From NCBI GenBank assembly GCA_947495125.1, contig CANLXL010000008.1, positions 151,997 through 215,996 on the forward strand: DNA of 64,000 bases, read 5' to 3'. A program made the position numbers and the translations under genes. Shown here piece by piece: positions 25,411-33,266 of the stretch (the first letter of the stretch is position 1; every line of letters begins with the position of its first letter). Source of the DNA: an uncultured Flaviramulus sp. (GTDB lineage: Bacteria > Bacteroidota > Bacteroidia > Flavobacteriales > Flavobacteriaceae). The notes below the pieces were generated by a model. That model was not told where the DNA came from, ran no database searches, and worked only from the letters and a program-made list of their open reading frames with translations.

Positions 25411-25536
25411 AAATTGGCCGTAACCTGTTTAAGATTAGTTACGTATTTTAAGCACCTAATTTAGCAAATACAAATCGAATAGAATCCCGATAGCTATCGG
25501 GATTGGCTAGTGTTTTTCATACCCGTTGTTGGCAAA
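25411..25536. repeat. attC-like spacer S6 between cassettes 6 and 7
   Basis: Shares the end GGCTAGTGTTTTTCAT plus GTTGTTGGC with the long repeat family, and a middle (TTAGCAAATACAAATCGAAT) with spacer S2. The tip is the 16-base palindrome at 25486-25501 extended to AATCCCGAT/ATCGGGATT. Confidence 0.55.
25486..25501. repeat. 16-base perfect palindrome, copy 3 of 3
   Basis: CCCGATAGCTATCGGG again, at the tip of spacer S6. Its recurrence at hairpin tips of two spacers suggests it substitutes for the variable tip structure. Confidence 0.85.
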
Positions 25537-25541
25537 TCGTT

Positions 25542-25982
25542 TTACTTCCAAATTTCCCACCATTTTTTATTCCCACTATTCGTTCGTTCTTTAGTCAAGT
25601 CAATGTTAACCGAAATCTTCTCTTCAACTTCCCATATTTTAGTTTTGTCAATATCAATTGATAAGCCATCAAGAAATTTTTCAGCTTCAATTCTTTTTAG
25701 AGTTTCATCAGTCTGACCTTTTTGAGGAACGCTTATTATTAGTTTATCTTCTCGTTCAATTCGTTTAATCCAAGAGACAATTTCGTTTTCAGTCTTTTTA
25801 TTATAAGAACTGGTTGCGGATTCGTCAATCTCCAAGTTTTCGTTCAACATAAAATAGTCGACAATATGTATAGAAAAGAATAGATTTTGTGATTTATCGA
25901 AGTAAAACATTTCGGATTGTTTATTCTGTGGTAATGACAGAGAAACTCCAATCCAATTTATTATTCTATTTCTTTTATTCAT
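25542..25982 (-). CDS. Hypothetical cytoplasmic protein (cassette 7)
   Basis: Soluble protein of 146 residues without a signal peptide, acidic and Ser/Lys-rich, ending in Trp-Trp-Glu-Ile-Trp-Lys. No known domain is recognised. It is the only gene in cassette 7, whose ends are GTTGGCAAA (25528-25536) and TTTGCCAAC (26008-26016). The compact spacer S7 separates it from the TIR/nuclease gene. Confidence 0.65.
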   Translation of the reverse strand: MNKRNRIINWIGVSLSLPQNKQSEMFYFDKSQNLFFSIHIVDYFMLNENLEIDESATSSYNKKTENEIVSWIKRIEREDKLIISVPQKGQTDETLKRIEAEKFLDGLSIDIDKTKIWEVEEKISVNIDLTKERTNSGNKKWWEIWK

Positions 25983-26007
25983 TCTCTATTCGATGTTCTA
26001 ATAAATG

Positions 26008-26080
26008 TTTGCCAACGCTTTGGCTAAATGCAGTGGCCGACGAATGGAGGCTATTGACATTTTAGCTTATGTTCTCGGTA
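26008..26080. repeat. Compact attC-like site S7 (about 67 bases)
   Basis: From CCAAC (26012-26016) to GTTCTCGG (26071-26078). GGCTAAATG pairs with CATTTTAGC across a 20-base centre, with one extra unpaired base in one arm, and GGCC/GGCT closes toward the tip. Size and the extra-helical base match classical integron attC sites more closely than the other spacers do. Confidence 0.6.
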
Positions 26081-26143
26081 GTATTTTCTCTCTATAAATT
26101 TAATTTTCAAGATAAAATGAATTGAAAACTCTACATCAACTCT

Positions 26144-27811
26144 CTATAAACCTAATTCAATCCATTTTATGAGGTGGTCTGACATCTGTCCGCTTTTCCA
26201 CCTTCTATAATACCTCGATTTTTCTTGGTCTGTTTTGGGTTCTCTATCTTTTCGGTAGAATCCACTAAAAATGGATTCATAAATTGCCTGATCCTCCTCC
26301 CGATATACATATTCGTAAAAGTCTAAACTTCCTCCGGACAAAATGTTGATGTCAAAGCTGTCCTTTCTGGTTGCAAATACAATCTGATCATAATATTTAT
26401 TCCGAGACATATTAGTAGGTTCATTTATAGAAGTATCAGGAACGAAAAACCCATTTTCCTCAATAAGTTTCATTGTTTGATGATCTGGGGACACGACATT
26501 CATATCTCCAAGCAATACCATATGACTTACGGAACTGCTTTTATCTATTCTCCTTTTTAAAACTTTAGCAGTCGTTTTTATTTCATCCAATCTTCTTTGT
26601 AACTTTGGCCCAATTGACGCTCCATAGTGAATATGAACGTTGCAAAAATGGATCTTAGATCCATTAAAAATAAATTCTACCAGATATGGAGTTCTTGATA
26701 TTTGTGCGGTTCTGGTATCATCTATTCTTATACCTTCACTCAATACAATTTCGTCAGTCATATCTCCAAGTTGGATTTTCCTTTTGTCAAAAATAAATCC
26801 AAGTCTTTCCTTATTCCCACTACTTCCTTCCGAGATTCCGGTAAATTTTTTATCCCAATGTTTTCCCAGATAACTCATGACTTTTTCTAATGGGCGAAGA
26901 TCTTCTTTAACTTCCTGAACTGCTACGATATCAAAATGTGAAATTAGCTCGGCAATGTAAGCCAATGATTCCTCACTGCGTTTTCCACTTGTTCCTTTAA
27001 TTGTCCCTTGATCAAAGTCCCTAATATTCCAGGTGGCAATCAGTAAATTTTTTTTGTTTGACTTTTTGGGTAATTGATCTTTAAATTCTTGATTTAGAGT
27101 CTTAAGGTTAGTAGTCGTTCTGGTCTTTTCTTCAGAATTGGAGGATTCAGGGGTAAAAGATATTCCTGCTTTTGGAATATTATCATAATATCTCCAACCT
27201 AAAAAAGCCAATAAAAATAAAAGGACCAATCCCAATACTCCCGTTCTAATTCTTTTTGACAAAATATATCTACCTACCAGCTCATTGGTTTTAGTAGTGT
27301 ATAATAAGCGGGAAATAATCTGGAATCGAGCTTCTCTGATCCTGGCTTGCCTCTTGAAGTATCCTTCCCCGTTGAAATTTCTAATATCAGCAGCCAAAGG
27401 TTCTTTAAAAAAATGAAACAATTCTTTGTTGAATGCAGGGTCTTGAATAGGATCATCCTCTTTGATTTCATGGTTAGGTCTTCCACCCACCAAAACAGGT
27501 ATTATCTTCTCTTTTCCTTTTCTTTCTCCAAAGTATTTGATTTCTTCTCCTACATAGTTGGATTTAAAGGAACTTGGAGAACACAACAAGATTAAAAAAT
27601 CTGACTGATTGAGTCCATCTCTGAGCTTTTCAGACAATTCTCCTAATTCAATATCATGGATATCTCTGAAGATGGAGAATCTTTTTTGATTTAATAATTG
27701 AAAGGCTTCAGGAATTTTGTATTGCTCCAGATGTTTCTCTAATCGTTTTGCAACTATTTCATCCTTTCTGGAATAGCTAATAAATGCATTATACTTTTGA
27801 GGAGTATTCAT
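26144..27811 (-). CDS. TIR domain - transmembrane - DNase I-like (EEP) nuclease fusion (cassette 8)
   Basis: Residues 5-110 form a TIR domain (Tyr-Asn-Ala-Phe-Ile-Ser-Tyr-Ser-Arg-Lys-Asp at 7-17, Ser78-Pro79-Ser80, and Glu89/Glu90 as candidate NADase glutamate). A single span lies at about 190-206, then a linker, and residues 255-555 match the endonuclease/exonuclease/phosphatase fold. The expected catalytic set is present: Asn262, Glu300, His393, Asp436, Asn438, Asp475 and Asp545-His546. TIR domains in bacteria commonly sense infection and cleave NAD+ or make signals; EEP enzymes cut nucleic acid or phosphoesters. A membrane-tethered immune effector is a fair inference, but which side each domain faces is unclear. 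Cassette ends: GTTCTCGG (26071-26078) and CCGAGAAC (27855-27862). Confidence 0.88.
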   Translation of the reverse strand: MNTPQKYNAFISYSRKDEIVAKRLEKHLEQYKIPEAFQLLNQKRFSIFRDIHDIELGELSEKLRDGLNQSDFLILLCSPSSFKSNYVGEEIKYFGERKGKEKIIPVLVGGRPNHEIKEDDPIQDPAFNKELFHFFKEPLAADIRNFNGEGYFKRQARIREARFQIISRLLYTTKTNELVGRYILSKRIRTGVLGLVLLFLLAFLGWRYYDNIPKAGISFTPESSNSEEKTRTTTNLKTLNQEFKDQLPKKSNKKNLLIATWNIRDFDQGTIKGTSGKRSEESLAYIAELISHFDIVAVQEVKEDLRPLEKVMSYLGKHWDKKFTGISEGSSGNKERLGFIFDKRKIQLGDMTDEIVLSEGIRIDDTRTAQISRTPYLVEFIFNGSKIHFCNVHIHYGASIGPKLQRRLDEIKTTAKVLKRRIDKSSSVSHMVLLGDMNVVSPDHQTMKLIEENGFFVPDTSINEPTNMSRNKYYDQIVFATRKDSFDINILSGGSLDFYEYVYREEDQAIYESIFSGFYRKDREPKTDQEKSRYYRRWKSGQMSDHLIKWIELGL

Positions 27812-27854
27812 TATTGATTATTTAAGTACATTTTAGCCGTATTATATCGTATTG

Positions 27855-28232
27855 CCGAGAACAATTAAATAAACACACCAGTATGTTTATTTCTATTATA
27901 GATACCCAAGATAACAAGTTTATTTCAAAACAAATAAAGAATTGTCGTACAATTATATAATCAAGCTAGGAACTAATTTATTAGTATCACATATTTATAG
28001 CAAGTGACGGGGTTATTATAACTTATAATCATACAGATGCTGGTGACCACGCCAAAGGCGTGGATCACAAATAGGATGCCGAGCAAGTTATATAGTGTTG
28101 AATTATTGATAATCCTTCGGAATTACCAACATTTCAACATCTCAAAAACATCAATATGAGATAATTAAAAAAATAAATATTAACTTTGAAGAACTAGGCT
28201 AGTGCTTTTCATAGGACACATTGTTAGGTGCA
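27855..28232. repeat. attC-like spacer S8 with long repeat copy C (about 360 bp)
   Basis: No gene is seen here; 27812-28237 holds this spacer only. It starts after GAGAAC and ends at GTTAGGTGCA. The sequence is nearly identical to copy A over its whole length, including the CCACGCC aaa GGCGTGG hairpin and the GGCTAGTGCTTTTCAT end, with only scattered differences near its start. Confidence 0.85.
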
Positions 28233-28237
28233 GTTTT

Positions 28238-29398
28238 TTAATTTTTATTTAAAAACATTACTTCCGGCATTACTGAAGCTAATGAATCTATATTTAAAAC
28301 TTTTGTCTTATTTAATCTAACATGGTCTAAATATTTTAATCTCTTAAATTCAAAAGGAATTTCTTTTATGTTAGTTCCATAGAGCCAGAACCTTTCTAGA
28401 TTTTCCATTTCTAAAATGCATTCAGGAAATTCTTCTATTGGATTGTCACTTATATCTAGCCAAGTCAAATTTTTGAGTTTAGATAATTCCTTTGGTACAT
28501 ATTTAATACTATTATCTCCAATAGATAAATGCCATAGACTTTCTATATTACCAATTTCTTTTGGTATGGACTTTATGTTGCAATGACCAATTTTTAAAGT
28601 TCTTAATTTCTTTAAATTCCCTAAAGTTGCAGGAATTTCTTCTAATTTACTAGAGTTCGCAATTATTGATTTCAGATTCTTACATTCCTCAATTTCATCT
28701 GGAAGAGATTTTATTGTTGAGCCAGAAATTATCAGAACCTCTAGATTTTTCAATTTTCCTATTTCAGGCGGAATTGAACTCATTCTTTTCCGTCTTAGAT
28801 TAAGTTTGTATACACTGTCAGGATTCTTTAAAGCTTTACTTAAAGAAAATTCTTCCCTTAAGCTGCTATTTGAAATTGTCTCTCTCCATTCTTTCTTAGC
28901 TACTGAAATCAAATAATTATGCAATAAGTAAGACATCTTTAAATCCATGCTATCTAACTCCAAATAGTTTAAGTCTTTTTCATTTATAAATCGATGTCCA
29001 GAAATTCGTTTTCTTTCAGTTTTTTCTTTTGTGGTTTTTATTAAATCAATAGACTCTGATTCTCTTAAATAAGGATTGTAAAATTGATAAGGTTCACTAT
29101 TCTTTGAATTCAAGTTGTGATTTAACAATTTTGTCAATTTCACCAATGATGAAATCATTGTATCATGTGCAGATAATTGAATTATTTTTTCAGACCCAAT
29201 TTGTAAATTAAGTAAAGAGTCCGTTAGATTGAATTTTAATTGTGGAACTGCGTAGCTTAAATTTGCATCCATATTGAAACCTCCAGAAACAAGAATTTCA
29301 TAGTGCTTGATTTGCTCGACAACTTCAATTCTAGTCGGTTGCTCTAAGGTAGGGTCTTCTTTGTTCTGAATATAATAAAATGCTATTATACTTAACAA
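28238..29398 (-). CDS. Membrane-anchored leucine-rich-repeat protein with no ATG start (cassette 9)
   Basis: Residues about 195-380 are seven or so leucine-rich repeats of the form Leu-x2-Leu-x-Ile-x2-Asn-x-Ile-x2-Ile-Pro, with 23-residue spacing, typical of a protein-binding solenoid. The only standard start in the frame is TTG at 29398, yet the frame is open upstream to a stop at 29465-29467 and encodes Gln-Tyr-Ala-Leu-Leu-Leu-Ile-Leu, completing a good membrane anchor. Translation may therefore begin at a nonstandard codon (ATA, ATC or ATT) upstream, or the start has been lost. It follows the gene at 29479 and shares its cassette. Function unknown. Confidence 0.75.
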   Translation of the reverse strand: MLSIIAFYYIQNKEDPTLEQPTRIEVVEQIKHYEILVSGGFNMDANLSYAVPQLKFNLTDSLLNLQIGSEKIIQLSAHDTMISSLVKLTKLLNHNLNSKNSEPYQFYNPYLRESESIDLIKTTKEKTERKRISGHRFINEKDLNYLELDSMDLKMSYLLHNYLISVAKKEWRETISNSSLREEFSLSKALKNPDSVYKLNLRRKRMSSIPPEIGKLKNLEVLIISGSTIKSLPDEIEECKNLKSIIANSSKLEEIPATLGNLKKLRTLKIGHCNIKSIPKEIGNIESLWHLSIGDNSIKYVPKELSKLKNLTWLDISDNPIEEFPECILEMENLERFWLYGTNIKEIPFEFKRLKYLDHVRLNKTKVLNIDSLASVMPEVMFLNKN

Positions 29399-29478
29399 TA
29401 GAATTAGTAATAGAGCGTATTGAATTTTTCCTTTTTTATTGATGATTTTATATTTTATACTATGTTAAATGCGATTCT

Positions 29479-30078
29479 TTATTTTAATTCATTCAGAGTT
29501 AAATTTGTTGGTCTTTCCAACAGAACTTTACCTAAAGAATGCTTTAAAACTGTAATATATGGACCATAACTTAATTCAGGTCTAGTAACCGGTTTATTAA
29601 AATAAAGAGTGTCAATTGAATTTGTTTTTAAATATTCACTAAAATCAGAGTGAACAAAGAATCGGACTTTTTCTCCAGGAACTAATTCTTCACATTTAAA
29701 AATCAGATTTCTTGCGATTCCGCCTTTTGTATCATCTTTAGTGAGATTAAAGACTTCTGGTACAAATAAAATCTTGTCATTTTTTAAAACTCTTAAATGC
29801 AATTCAACATTTTCAGCAGTATTGTCTCCAGTGTTAATTATCATAAAGGAAGTTCTGACATAGTCATCATCAATCGGTTTTTCAATATCAAATTCAACCG
29901 CTTTTAATTCAACTTTATCGAAATATTTTAATACAACTGGAACAGTGAAAATTAGCTGACCTAAACTAATTAGAATAGCAAGAATAGATAATACAAGAGG
30001 AAGATTTGATTTTTTCTCCTTTTTGTTAGACTCTGGGTTGTCTATAACTTGTTTTTTCTTCTTTTTTTTCTTGGTCAT
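29479..30078 (-). CDS. Membrane-anchored hypothetical protein (cassette 9)
   Basis: Protein of 199 residues from the ATG at 30078; a GTG at 30090 lies in the cassette end and is less likely. A Lys-rich N-terminus (eight lysines within about ten residues) precedes a single span (about 27-50) and a beta-rich outer domain that resembles a CARDB/immunoglobulin-like fold (Phe-Met-Ile-Ile-Asn-Thr-Gly-Asp-Asn-Thr-Ala-Glu-Asn-Val-Glu-Leu). No enzyme motif. It heads the two-gene cassette with the leucine-rich-repeat protein; the two may form a membrane complex. Confidence 0.7.
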   Translation of the reverse strand: MTKKKKKKKQVIDNPESNKKEKKSNLPLVLSILAILISLGQLIFTVPVVLKYFDKVELKAVEFDIEKPIDDDYVRTSFMIINTGDNTAENVELHLRVLKNDKILFVPEVFNLTKDDTKGGIARNLIFKCEELVPGEKVRFFVHSDFSEYLKTNSIDTLYFNKPVTRPELSYGPYITVLKHSLGKVLLERPTNLTLNELK

Positions 30079-30085
30079 TTCAAAT

Positions 30086-30199
30086 TGCACCTAACGATTA
30101 AATAAACACACCAGTATGTTTATTTCAATTATAGATACCCAATATAATAAGTTTATTTCAAAACAAATAAAGAATTGTCGTACAATTATATGATCCAGC
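30086..30199. repeat. attC-like half site S9 with truncated long repeat copy D (right edge of array)
   Basis: TGCACCTAAC (30086-30095) mates with GTTAGGTGCA at 28223-28232. The following bases match the start of copies A-C as far as AATTGTCGTACAATTATAT and then stop matching near 30190. This marks the end of the array. Confidence 0.75.
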
Positions 30200-30228
30200 T
30201 AACTTCACTCATATTAAAATTTTTTCAA

Positions 30229-30248
30229 AAATGACATTTTTGTCATTG
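30229..30248. promoter_or_regulatory. Inverted repeat upstream of the gene at 30281
   Basis: AATGACA tttt TGTCATT, perfect 7-base arms, 34 bases before the next start. Could be an operator or a transcript hairpin. Confidence 0.4.
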
Positions 30249-30280
30249 TTTTATAACTTAGAAATGATAACCTTTATATC

Positions 30281-30619
30281 ATGCCCAAAAAGATCAAAAC
30301 CCCCAATTCACCTCAAAGTCTATTACAGTCACATTTCATTATTATAGCCTCATTAATAATATTACTGGATAAATCAAGTTTAACCGATGCCGTTAAAGCC
30401 CATTGTAGAACGGGGTTTCAGGTTCTGGAAATTATGTATTTGGATCGGGTCTATAAGACAGGGAGAGGGTCTTTGTTCAAAAAAGAATTTGACACCTTTT
30501 TTAAATGTGCCCCTTCTGGGCATTATAACAGTCGGGAATTAATCTCTACAGATAGGGTTATAGACCATATAAGAGCCTGTATTAGCTCGAATGTTGTGAT
30601 GCCCATAAGCTATAAATAA
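30281..30619 (+). CDS. Hypothetical protein
   Basis: Unrecognised protein of 112 residues with no signal peptide beyond a short hydrophobic stretch (about 18-29). It has a basic N-terminus, three Cys and a positively charged middle (Lys-Thr-Gly-Arg-Gly-Ser-Leu-Phe-Lys-Lys). It is the first plus-strand gene after the cassette array and stands alone. It has no tyrosine-recombinase motif, so it is not the missing integrase. Confidence 0.55.
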   Translation: MPKKIKTPNSPQSLLQSHFIIIASLIILLDKSSLTDAVKAHCRTGFQVLEIMYLDRVYKTGRGSLFKKEFDTFFKCAPSGHYNSRELISTDRVIDHIRACISSNVVMPISYK

Positions 30620-30647
30620 AAAGACCACTCAAACGAGCAGCCTTTTT
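30618..30647. terminator. Possible bidirectional terminator
   Basis: AAAAAG ... CTC aaac GAG ... CTTTTT forms an interrupted stem between the convergent genes ending at 30619 and 30671, with A and T runs on both sides. Confidence 0.4.
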
Positions 30648-30670
30648 AAGTACTAAATATGGATATGAAG

Positions 30671-32479
30671 TTAATCTCTTAGTACATGGATGATCCCCGT
30701 TATCGTATGTGGATTCCCATTATAATCTTCGTAATCACCGCTAAAGTTAATATCGATGTATTCACCAACAGCACCAAATGCAGTGACGTTATAGGTGATA
30801 TTATTGTTGTTTTCTGAAACACCAATACATTCACCAATATTGATCCCCGTATCATTTTCCGTTTCCCAATCCAAGTGGTCGTAGGTGCCGGTATGTGGAG
30901 CATCATTGAGTTCTCCAAAGAGGTAGAAACAGTCATTTGTACCGGCTTTACCCTGTCCGGAAATCGTTAAGCCGTTACCACTACCGGAATTCGAATTGTC
31001 GGTATCCCCAAAAAGGGCACGAATATCAGTGGCTATTAACACATGCTCACCGTCATCACCATCAATATTATACTGAATAAATTCTGTTATGGTGTTACAG
31101 GATAGCAATGTTCCCAAACGGGTTTGCGGTGTATTAAAAGTGTAATTTATAGCACCCGAAGTTTGTAAATTATCATAATCTATGGCTTCAATAGAGAAAC
31201 TATCACTGGCCGAACAACGTAACATATTAATTTCAAATACCCCATCCGTAACCGTGTCATAGAATTTCTGATCGCCATAAGTAATCACCACATACCCATT
31301 AGTAATAAGATTTTCATCACAATCGGCAAAGGTTCCGGATACGGTTTCCTGGATAATATCGGATGATTCGGTAATGGTAACTGTTAAAGCATCATCTGAA
31401 GCATAAGGTCCTATAGCAGCGGTATAGATCACATTCGATCCACAAATATCAAAGTCATAAACATTAACTTCTAAGGTTTCACCGCTTGGTACCAATCCGC
31501 AAACTTCACCCAATTCATTGGTGTAGCCTGAGCGCGTTCCGTAAGTACTGCTGGTAATGGTCACTTTGGTATTCGCAAAAGCCGTTTCATCTTCGTTAAT
31601 CACGGTCACACATAGGTTAATAGCTTCAGCAGGAATATCGCAATTCCAGAAAGAAAAGTGTGTTACAGTACCTATATAGTTGCTGCCGATCAATGTGGCC
31701 TGACCTTCTTCGATCCAATAGCCTTTGTCTTCATCGAAATACCATAAGGGGATGGTACTCGGAGCCATGGCTAATATGCTGGGATCTACCGGGATTTTAA
31801 TTTCAGCAGAACTGCCTTCAGCCAGATTGAGGTCTTCGCCTGAAGTGCCTCTGAGTTCGACAGCGAGCATGCCTAAAGTTTGAAGCATACGTTCTTCATT
31901 GTTTTCATTTTCAGCATATAGCATGCCTGGCATTTGTAAATTCACGTTAGCGTCGGTAGGATCAAGATGGTGCAAAATAACATCCAGATCACCGGAATAG
32001 GCCGTGCCATCTTCTTTAATATAGTCCCCTTCCAGACTCACCGAAGCACCATTGGCTATCGCAATGGTTTTTGCCGTGCCACTGGATGTCGAACCGGCAA
32101 CGCTTTCTTTTAAAAGCATAATGGTTACTTTGTTAATTCCTGAGGTAGGCATCACCGAACGCGACCCATGAATGTAACCTGATTTTTCAGCCTTTATATA
32201 GGCGAAACGTTCGTTGACCTGAGCGTCATCAATCATAAAAACACCTTGAGCATCGGTTTGTACTTCTGTACTACCGATGGAAATCGTGGCATTCTCAATA
32301 GGATTGTTGTTGGTGTCAATAATATTTCCAATGAAGCTTCGTGTAATTTGGGGGCCGAAGTTTTCATGGAAATTGGATGGTGTGTCCTCATTCTGTTCGC
32401 CATCGCCGGGTAATCGGTCTTTGTTACAAGACACCATAATACCGACTAAACATAGCGTAAAAAGTAGTTTTTTCTTCAT
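30671..32479 (-). CDS. Large lipoprotein with carboxypeptidase-regulatory-like domains
   Basis: Surface or periplasmic lipoprotein of 602 residues (ATG at 32479; a GTG at 32485 is possible). The signal ends Val-Ser-Cys near residue 18. Residues about 45-120 form a carboxypeptidase-regulatory-like beta-sandwich (Ile-Gly-Asn-Ile-Ile-Asp-Thr-Asn-Asn-Asn-Pro-Ile), followed by more beta-rich domains, Gly-Thr-Val-Thr-His-Phe-Ser-Phe-Trp near 270 and a C-terminal region rich in Asp/Asn/Gly. Similar proteins are often exported through the outer membrane, but no enzyme motif is visible. Confidence 0.75.
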   Translation of the reverse strand: MKKKLLFTLCLVGIMVSCNKDRLPGDGEQNEDTPSNFHENFGPQITRSFIGNIIDTNNNPIENATISIGSTEVQTDAQGVFMIDDAQVNERFAYIKAEKSGYIHGSRSVMPTSGINKVTIMLLKESVAGSTSSGTAKTIAIANGASVSLEGDYIKEDGTAYSGDLDVILHHLDPTDANVNLQMPGMLYAENENNEERMLQTLGMLAVELRGTSGEDLNLAEGSSAEIKIPVDPSILAMAPSTIPLWYFDEDKGYWIEEGQATLIGSNYIGTVTHFSFWNCDIPAEAINLCVTVINEDETAFANTKVTITSSTYGTRSGYTNELGEVCGLVPSGETLEVNVYDFDICGSNVIYTAAIGPYASDDALTVTITESSDIIQETVSGTFADCDENLITNGYVVITYGDQKFYDTVTDGVFEINMLRCSASDSFSIEAIDYDNLQTSGAINYTFNTPQTRLGTLLSCNTITEFIQYNIDGDDGEHVLIATDIRALFGDTDNSNSGSGNGLTISGQGKAGTNDCFYLFGELNDAPHTGTYDHLDWETENDTGINIGECIGVSENNNNITYNVTAFGAVGEYIDINFSGDYEDYNGNPHTITGIIHVLRD

Positions 32480-32680
32480 AATCACAAATATTTGTAGGTT
32501 AAGATTTGGGTTGCTGACTGCTTTTAAGCAGCCCTCTGCTTATAAAACAGTTGAGCTTTAAAAATTCCTACCCTGATGATGAAAAAACTTTGAAATATTC
32601 CTTTTGAGCTTATTCTAAGGAGCCTGTCAAGAGTCATTCATAAACTTCAATTAATTAGCTAAAGCTGAAGATAATAATCG

Positions 32681-33118
32681 TTATGTTCTTAAAGTTTGAA
32701 TAACTCCGGCATTTAACTGAAAATCTAAATCTGAAACGAAAGAAGTGATATTATAATCGGGAAAACATTTAGCAATATCGGGAAGTGCGCTGGCCAGATC
32801 TGCATAATATGCGCTTAGAACATCATTATGGGCATCAATACTTTGTTGCTTGCACCAGTTTAAATAATCCGTTGAATCCGCGATAAGTTCTAGTTCTCGA
32901 AATACCAATACAAAATTTAAAAGCGGATTGTTAAAGCGGAGGTCGTCGTATTCGTCCATCATATAAATAACATGTTCGAGATTTTTTAACTTTAGCGTTA
33001 GAGGGGTAAGGCCGTTTTGTGGCTTATCTGAATTTATGATATTAATAACAACATCATACTTTTTTATAAAACTGTGAATGTGATTGATTTCCGGATATTG
33101 GTTCTCCTTTAATGTCAT
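32681..33118 (-). CDS. Hypothetical protein
   Basis: Cytoplasmic protein of 145 residues without signal or membrane span. It is acidic, with a helical pattern and Met-Met-Asp-Glu-Tyr-Asp-Asp near the middle. Family unknown. It is 148 bases downstream of metK on the same strand, beyond the metK terminator, so it probably has its own promoter. The 200 bases before 32681 hold no gene that I can see. Confidence 0.6.
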   Translation of the reverse strand: MTLKENQYPEINHIHSFIKKYDVVINIINSDKPQNGLTPLTLKLKNLEHVIYMMDEYDDLRFNNPLLNFVLVFRELELIADSTDYLNWCKQQSIDAHNDVLSAYYADLASALPDIAKCFPDYNITSFVSDLDFQLNAGVIQTLRT

Positions 33119-33208
33119 GCCTTCCTATTTTAAACAGCATATTGAATATTGGAAAGCAATTTAAAACTAAGTCCACACTTTTACTAGGATTTATATGATG
33201 AAAATGCA

Positions 33209-33241
33209 AAAAGCCTCATCAATACGATCGATAAGGCTTTT
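33209..33241 (-). terminator. metK terminator
   Basis: AAAAGCCT and AGGCTTTT form the stem, followed on the antisense strand by a T-run, 26 bases after the metK stop. Confidence 0.75.
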
Positions 33242-33266
33242 AAGTAATTCTTTTTATTTATAAATG

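Noticed and set aside
23115..28232. Insertion sequence or MITE copies
   Set aside because: No transposase, no clear terminal inverted repeats of their own and no target duplications; the borders coincide with cassette ends. A MITE origin cannot be fully excluded.
23115..30199. CRISPR array from repeated spacers
   Set aside because: Copies are about 360 bp, few, and separated by full genes; there are no short regular repeats and no cas genes.
20297..30200. Prophage or conjugative element
   Set aside because: No capsid, portal, terminase, relaxase or transfer gene is present; genes are unrelated single cassettes.
30281..30619. The missing cassette integrase
   Set aside because: 112 residues with no Arg-His-Arg-Tyr recombinase motif.
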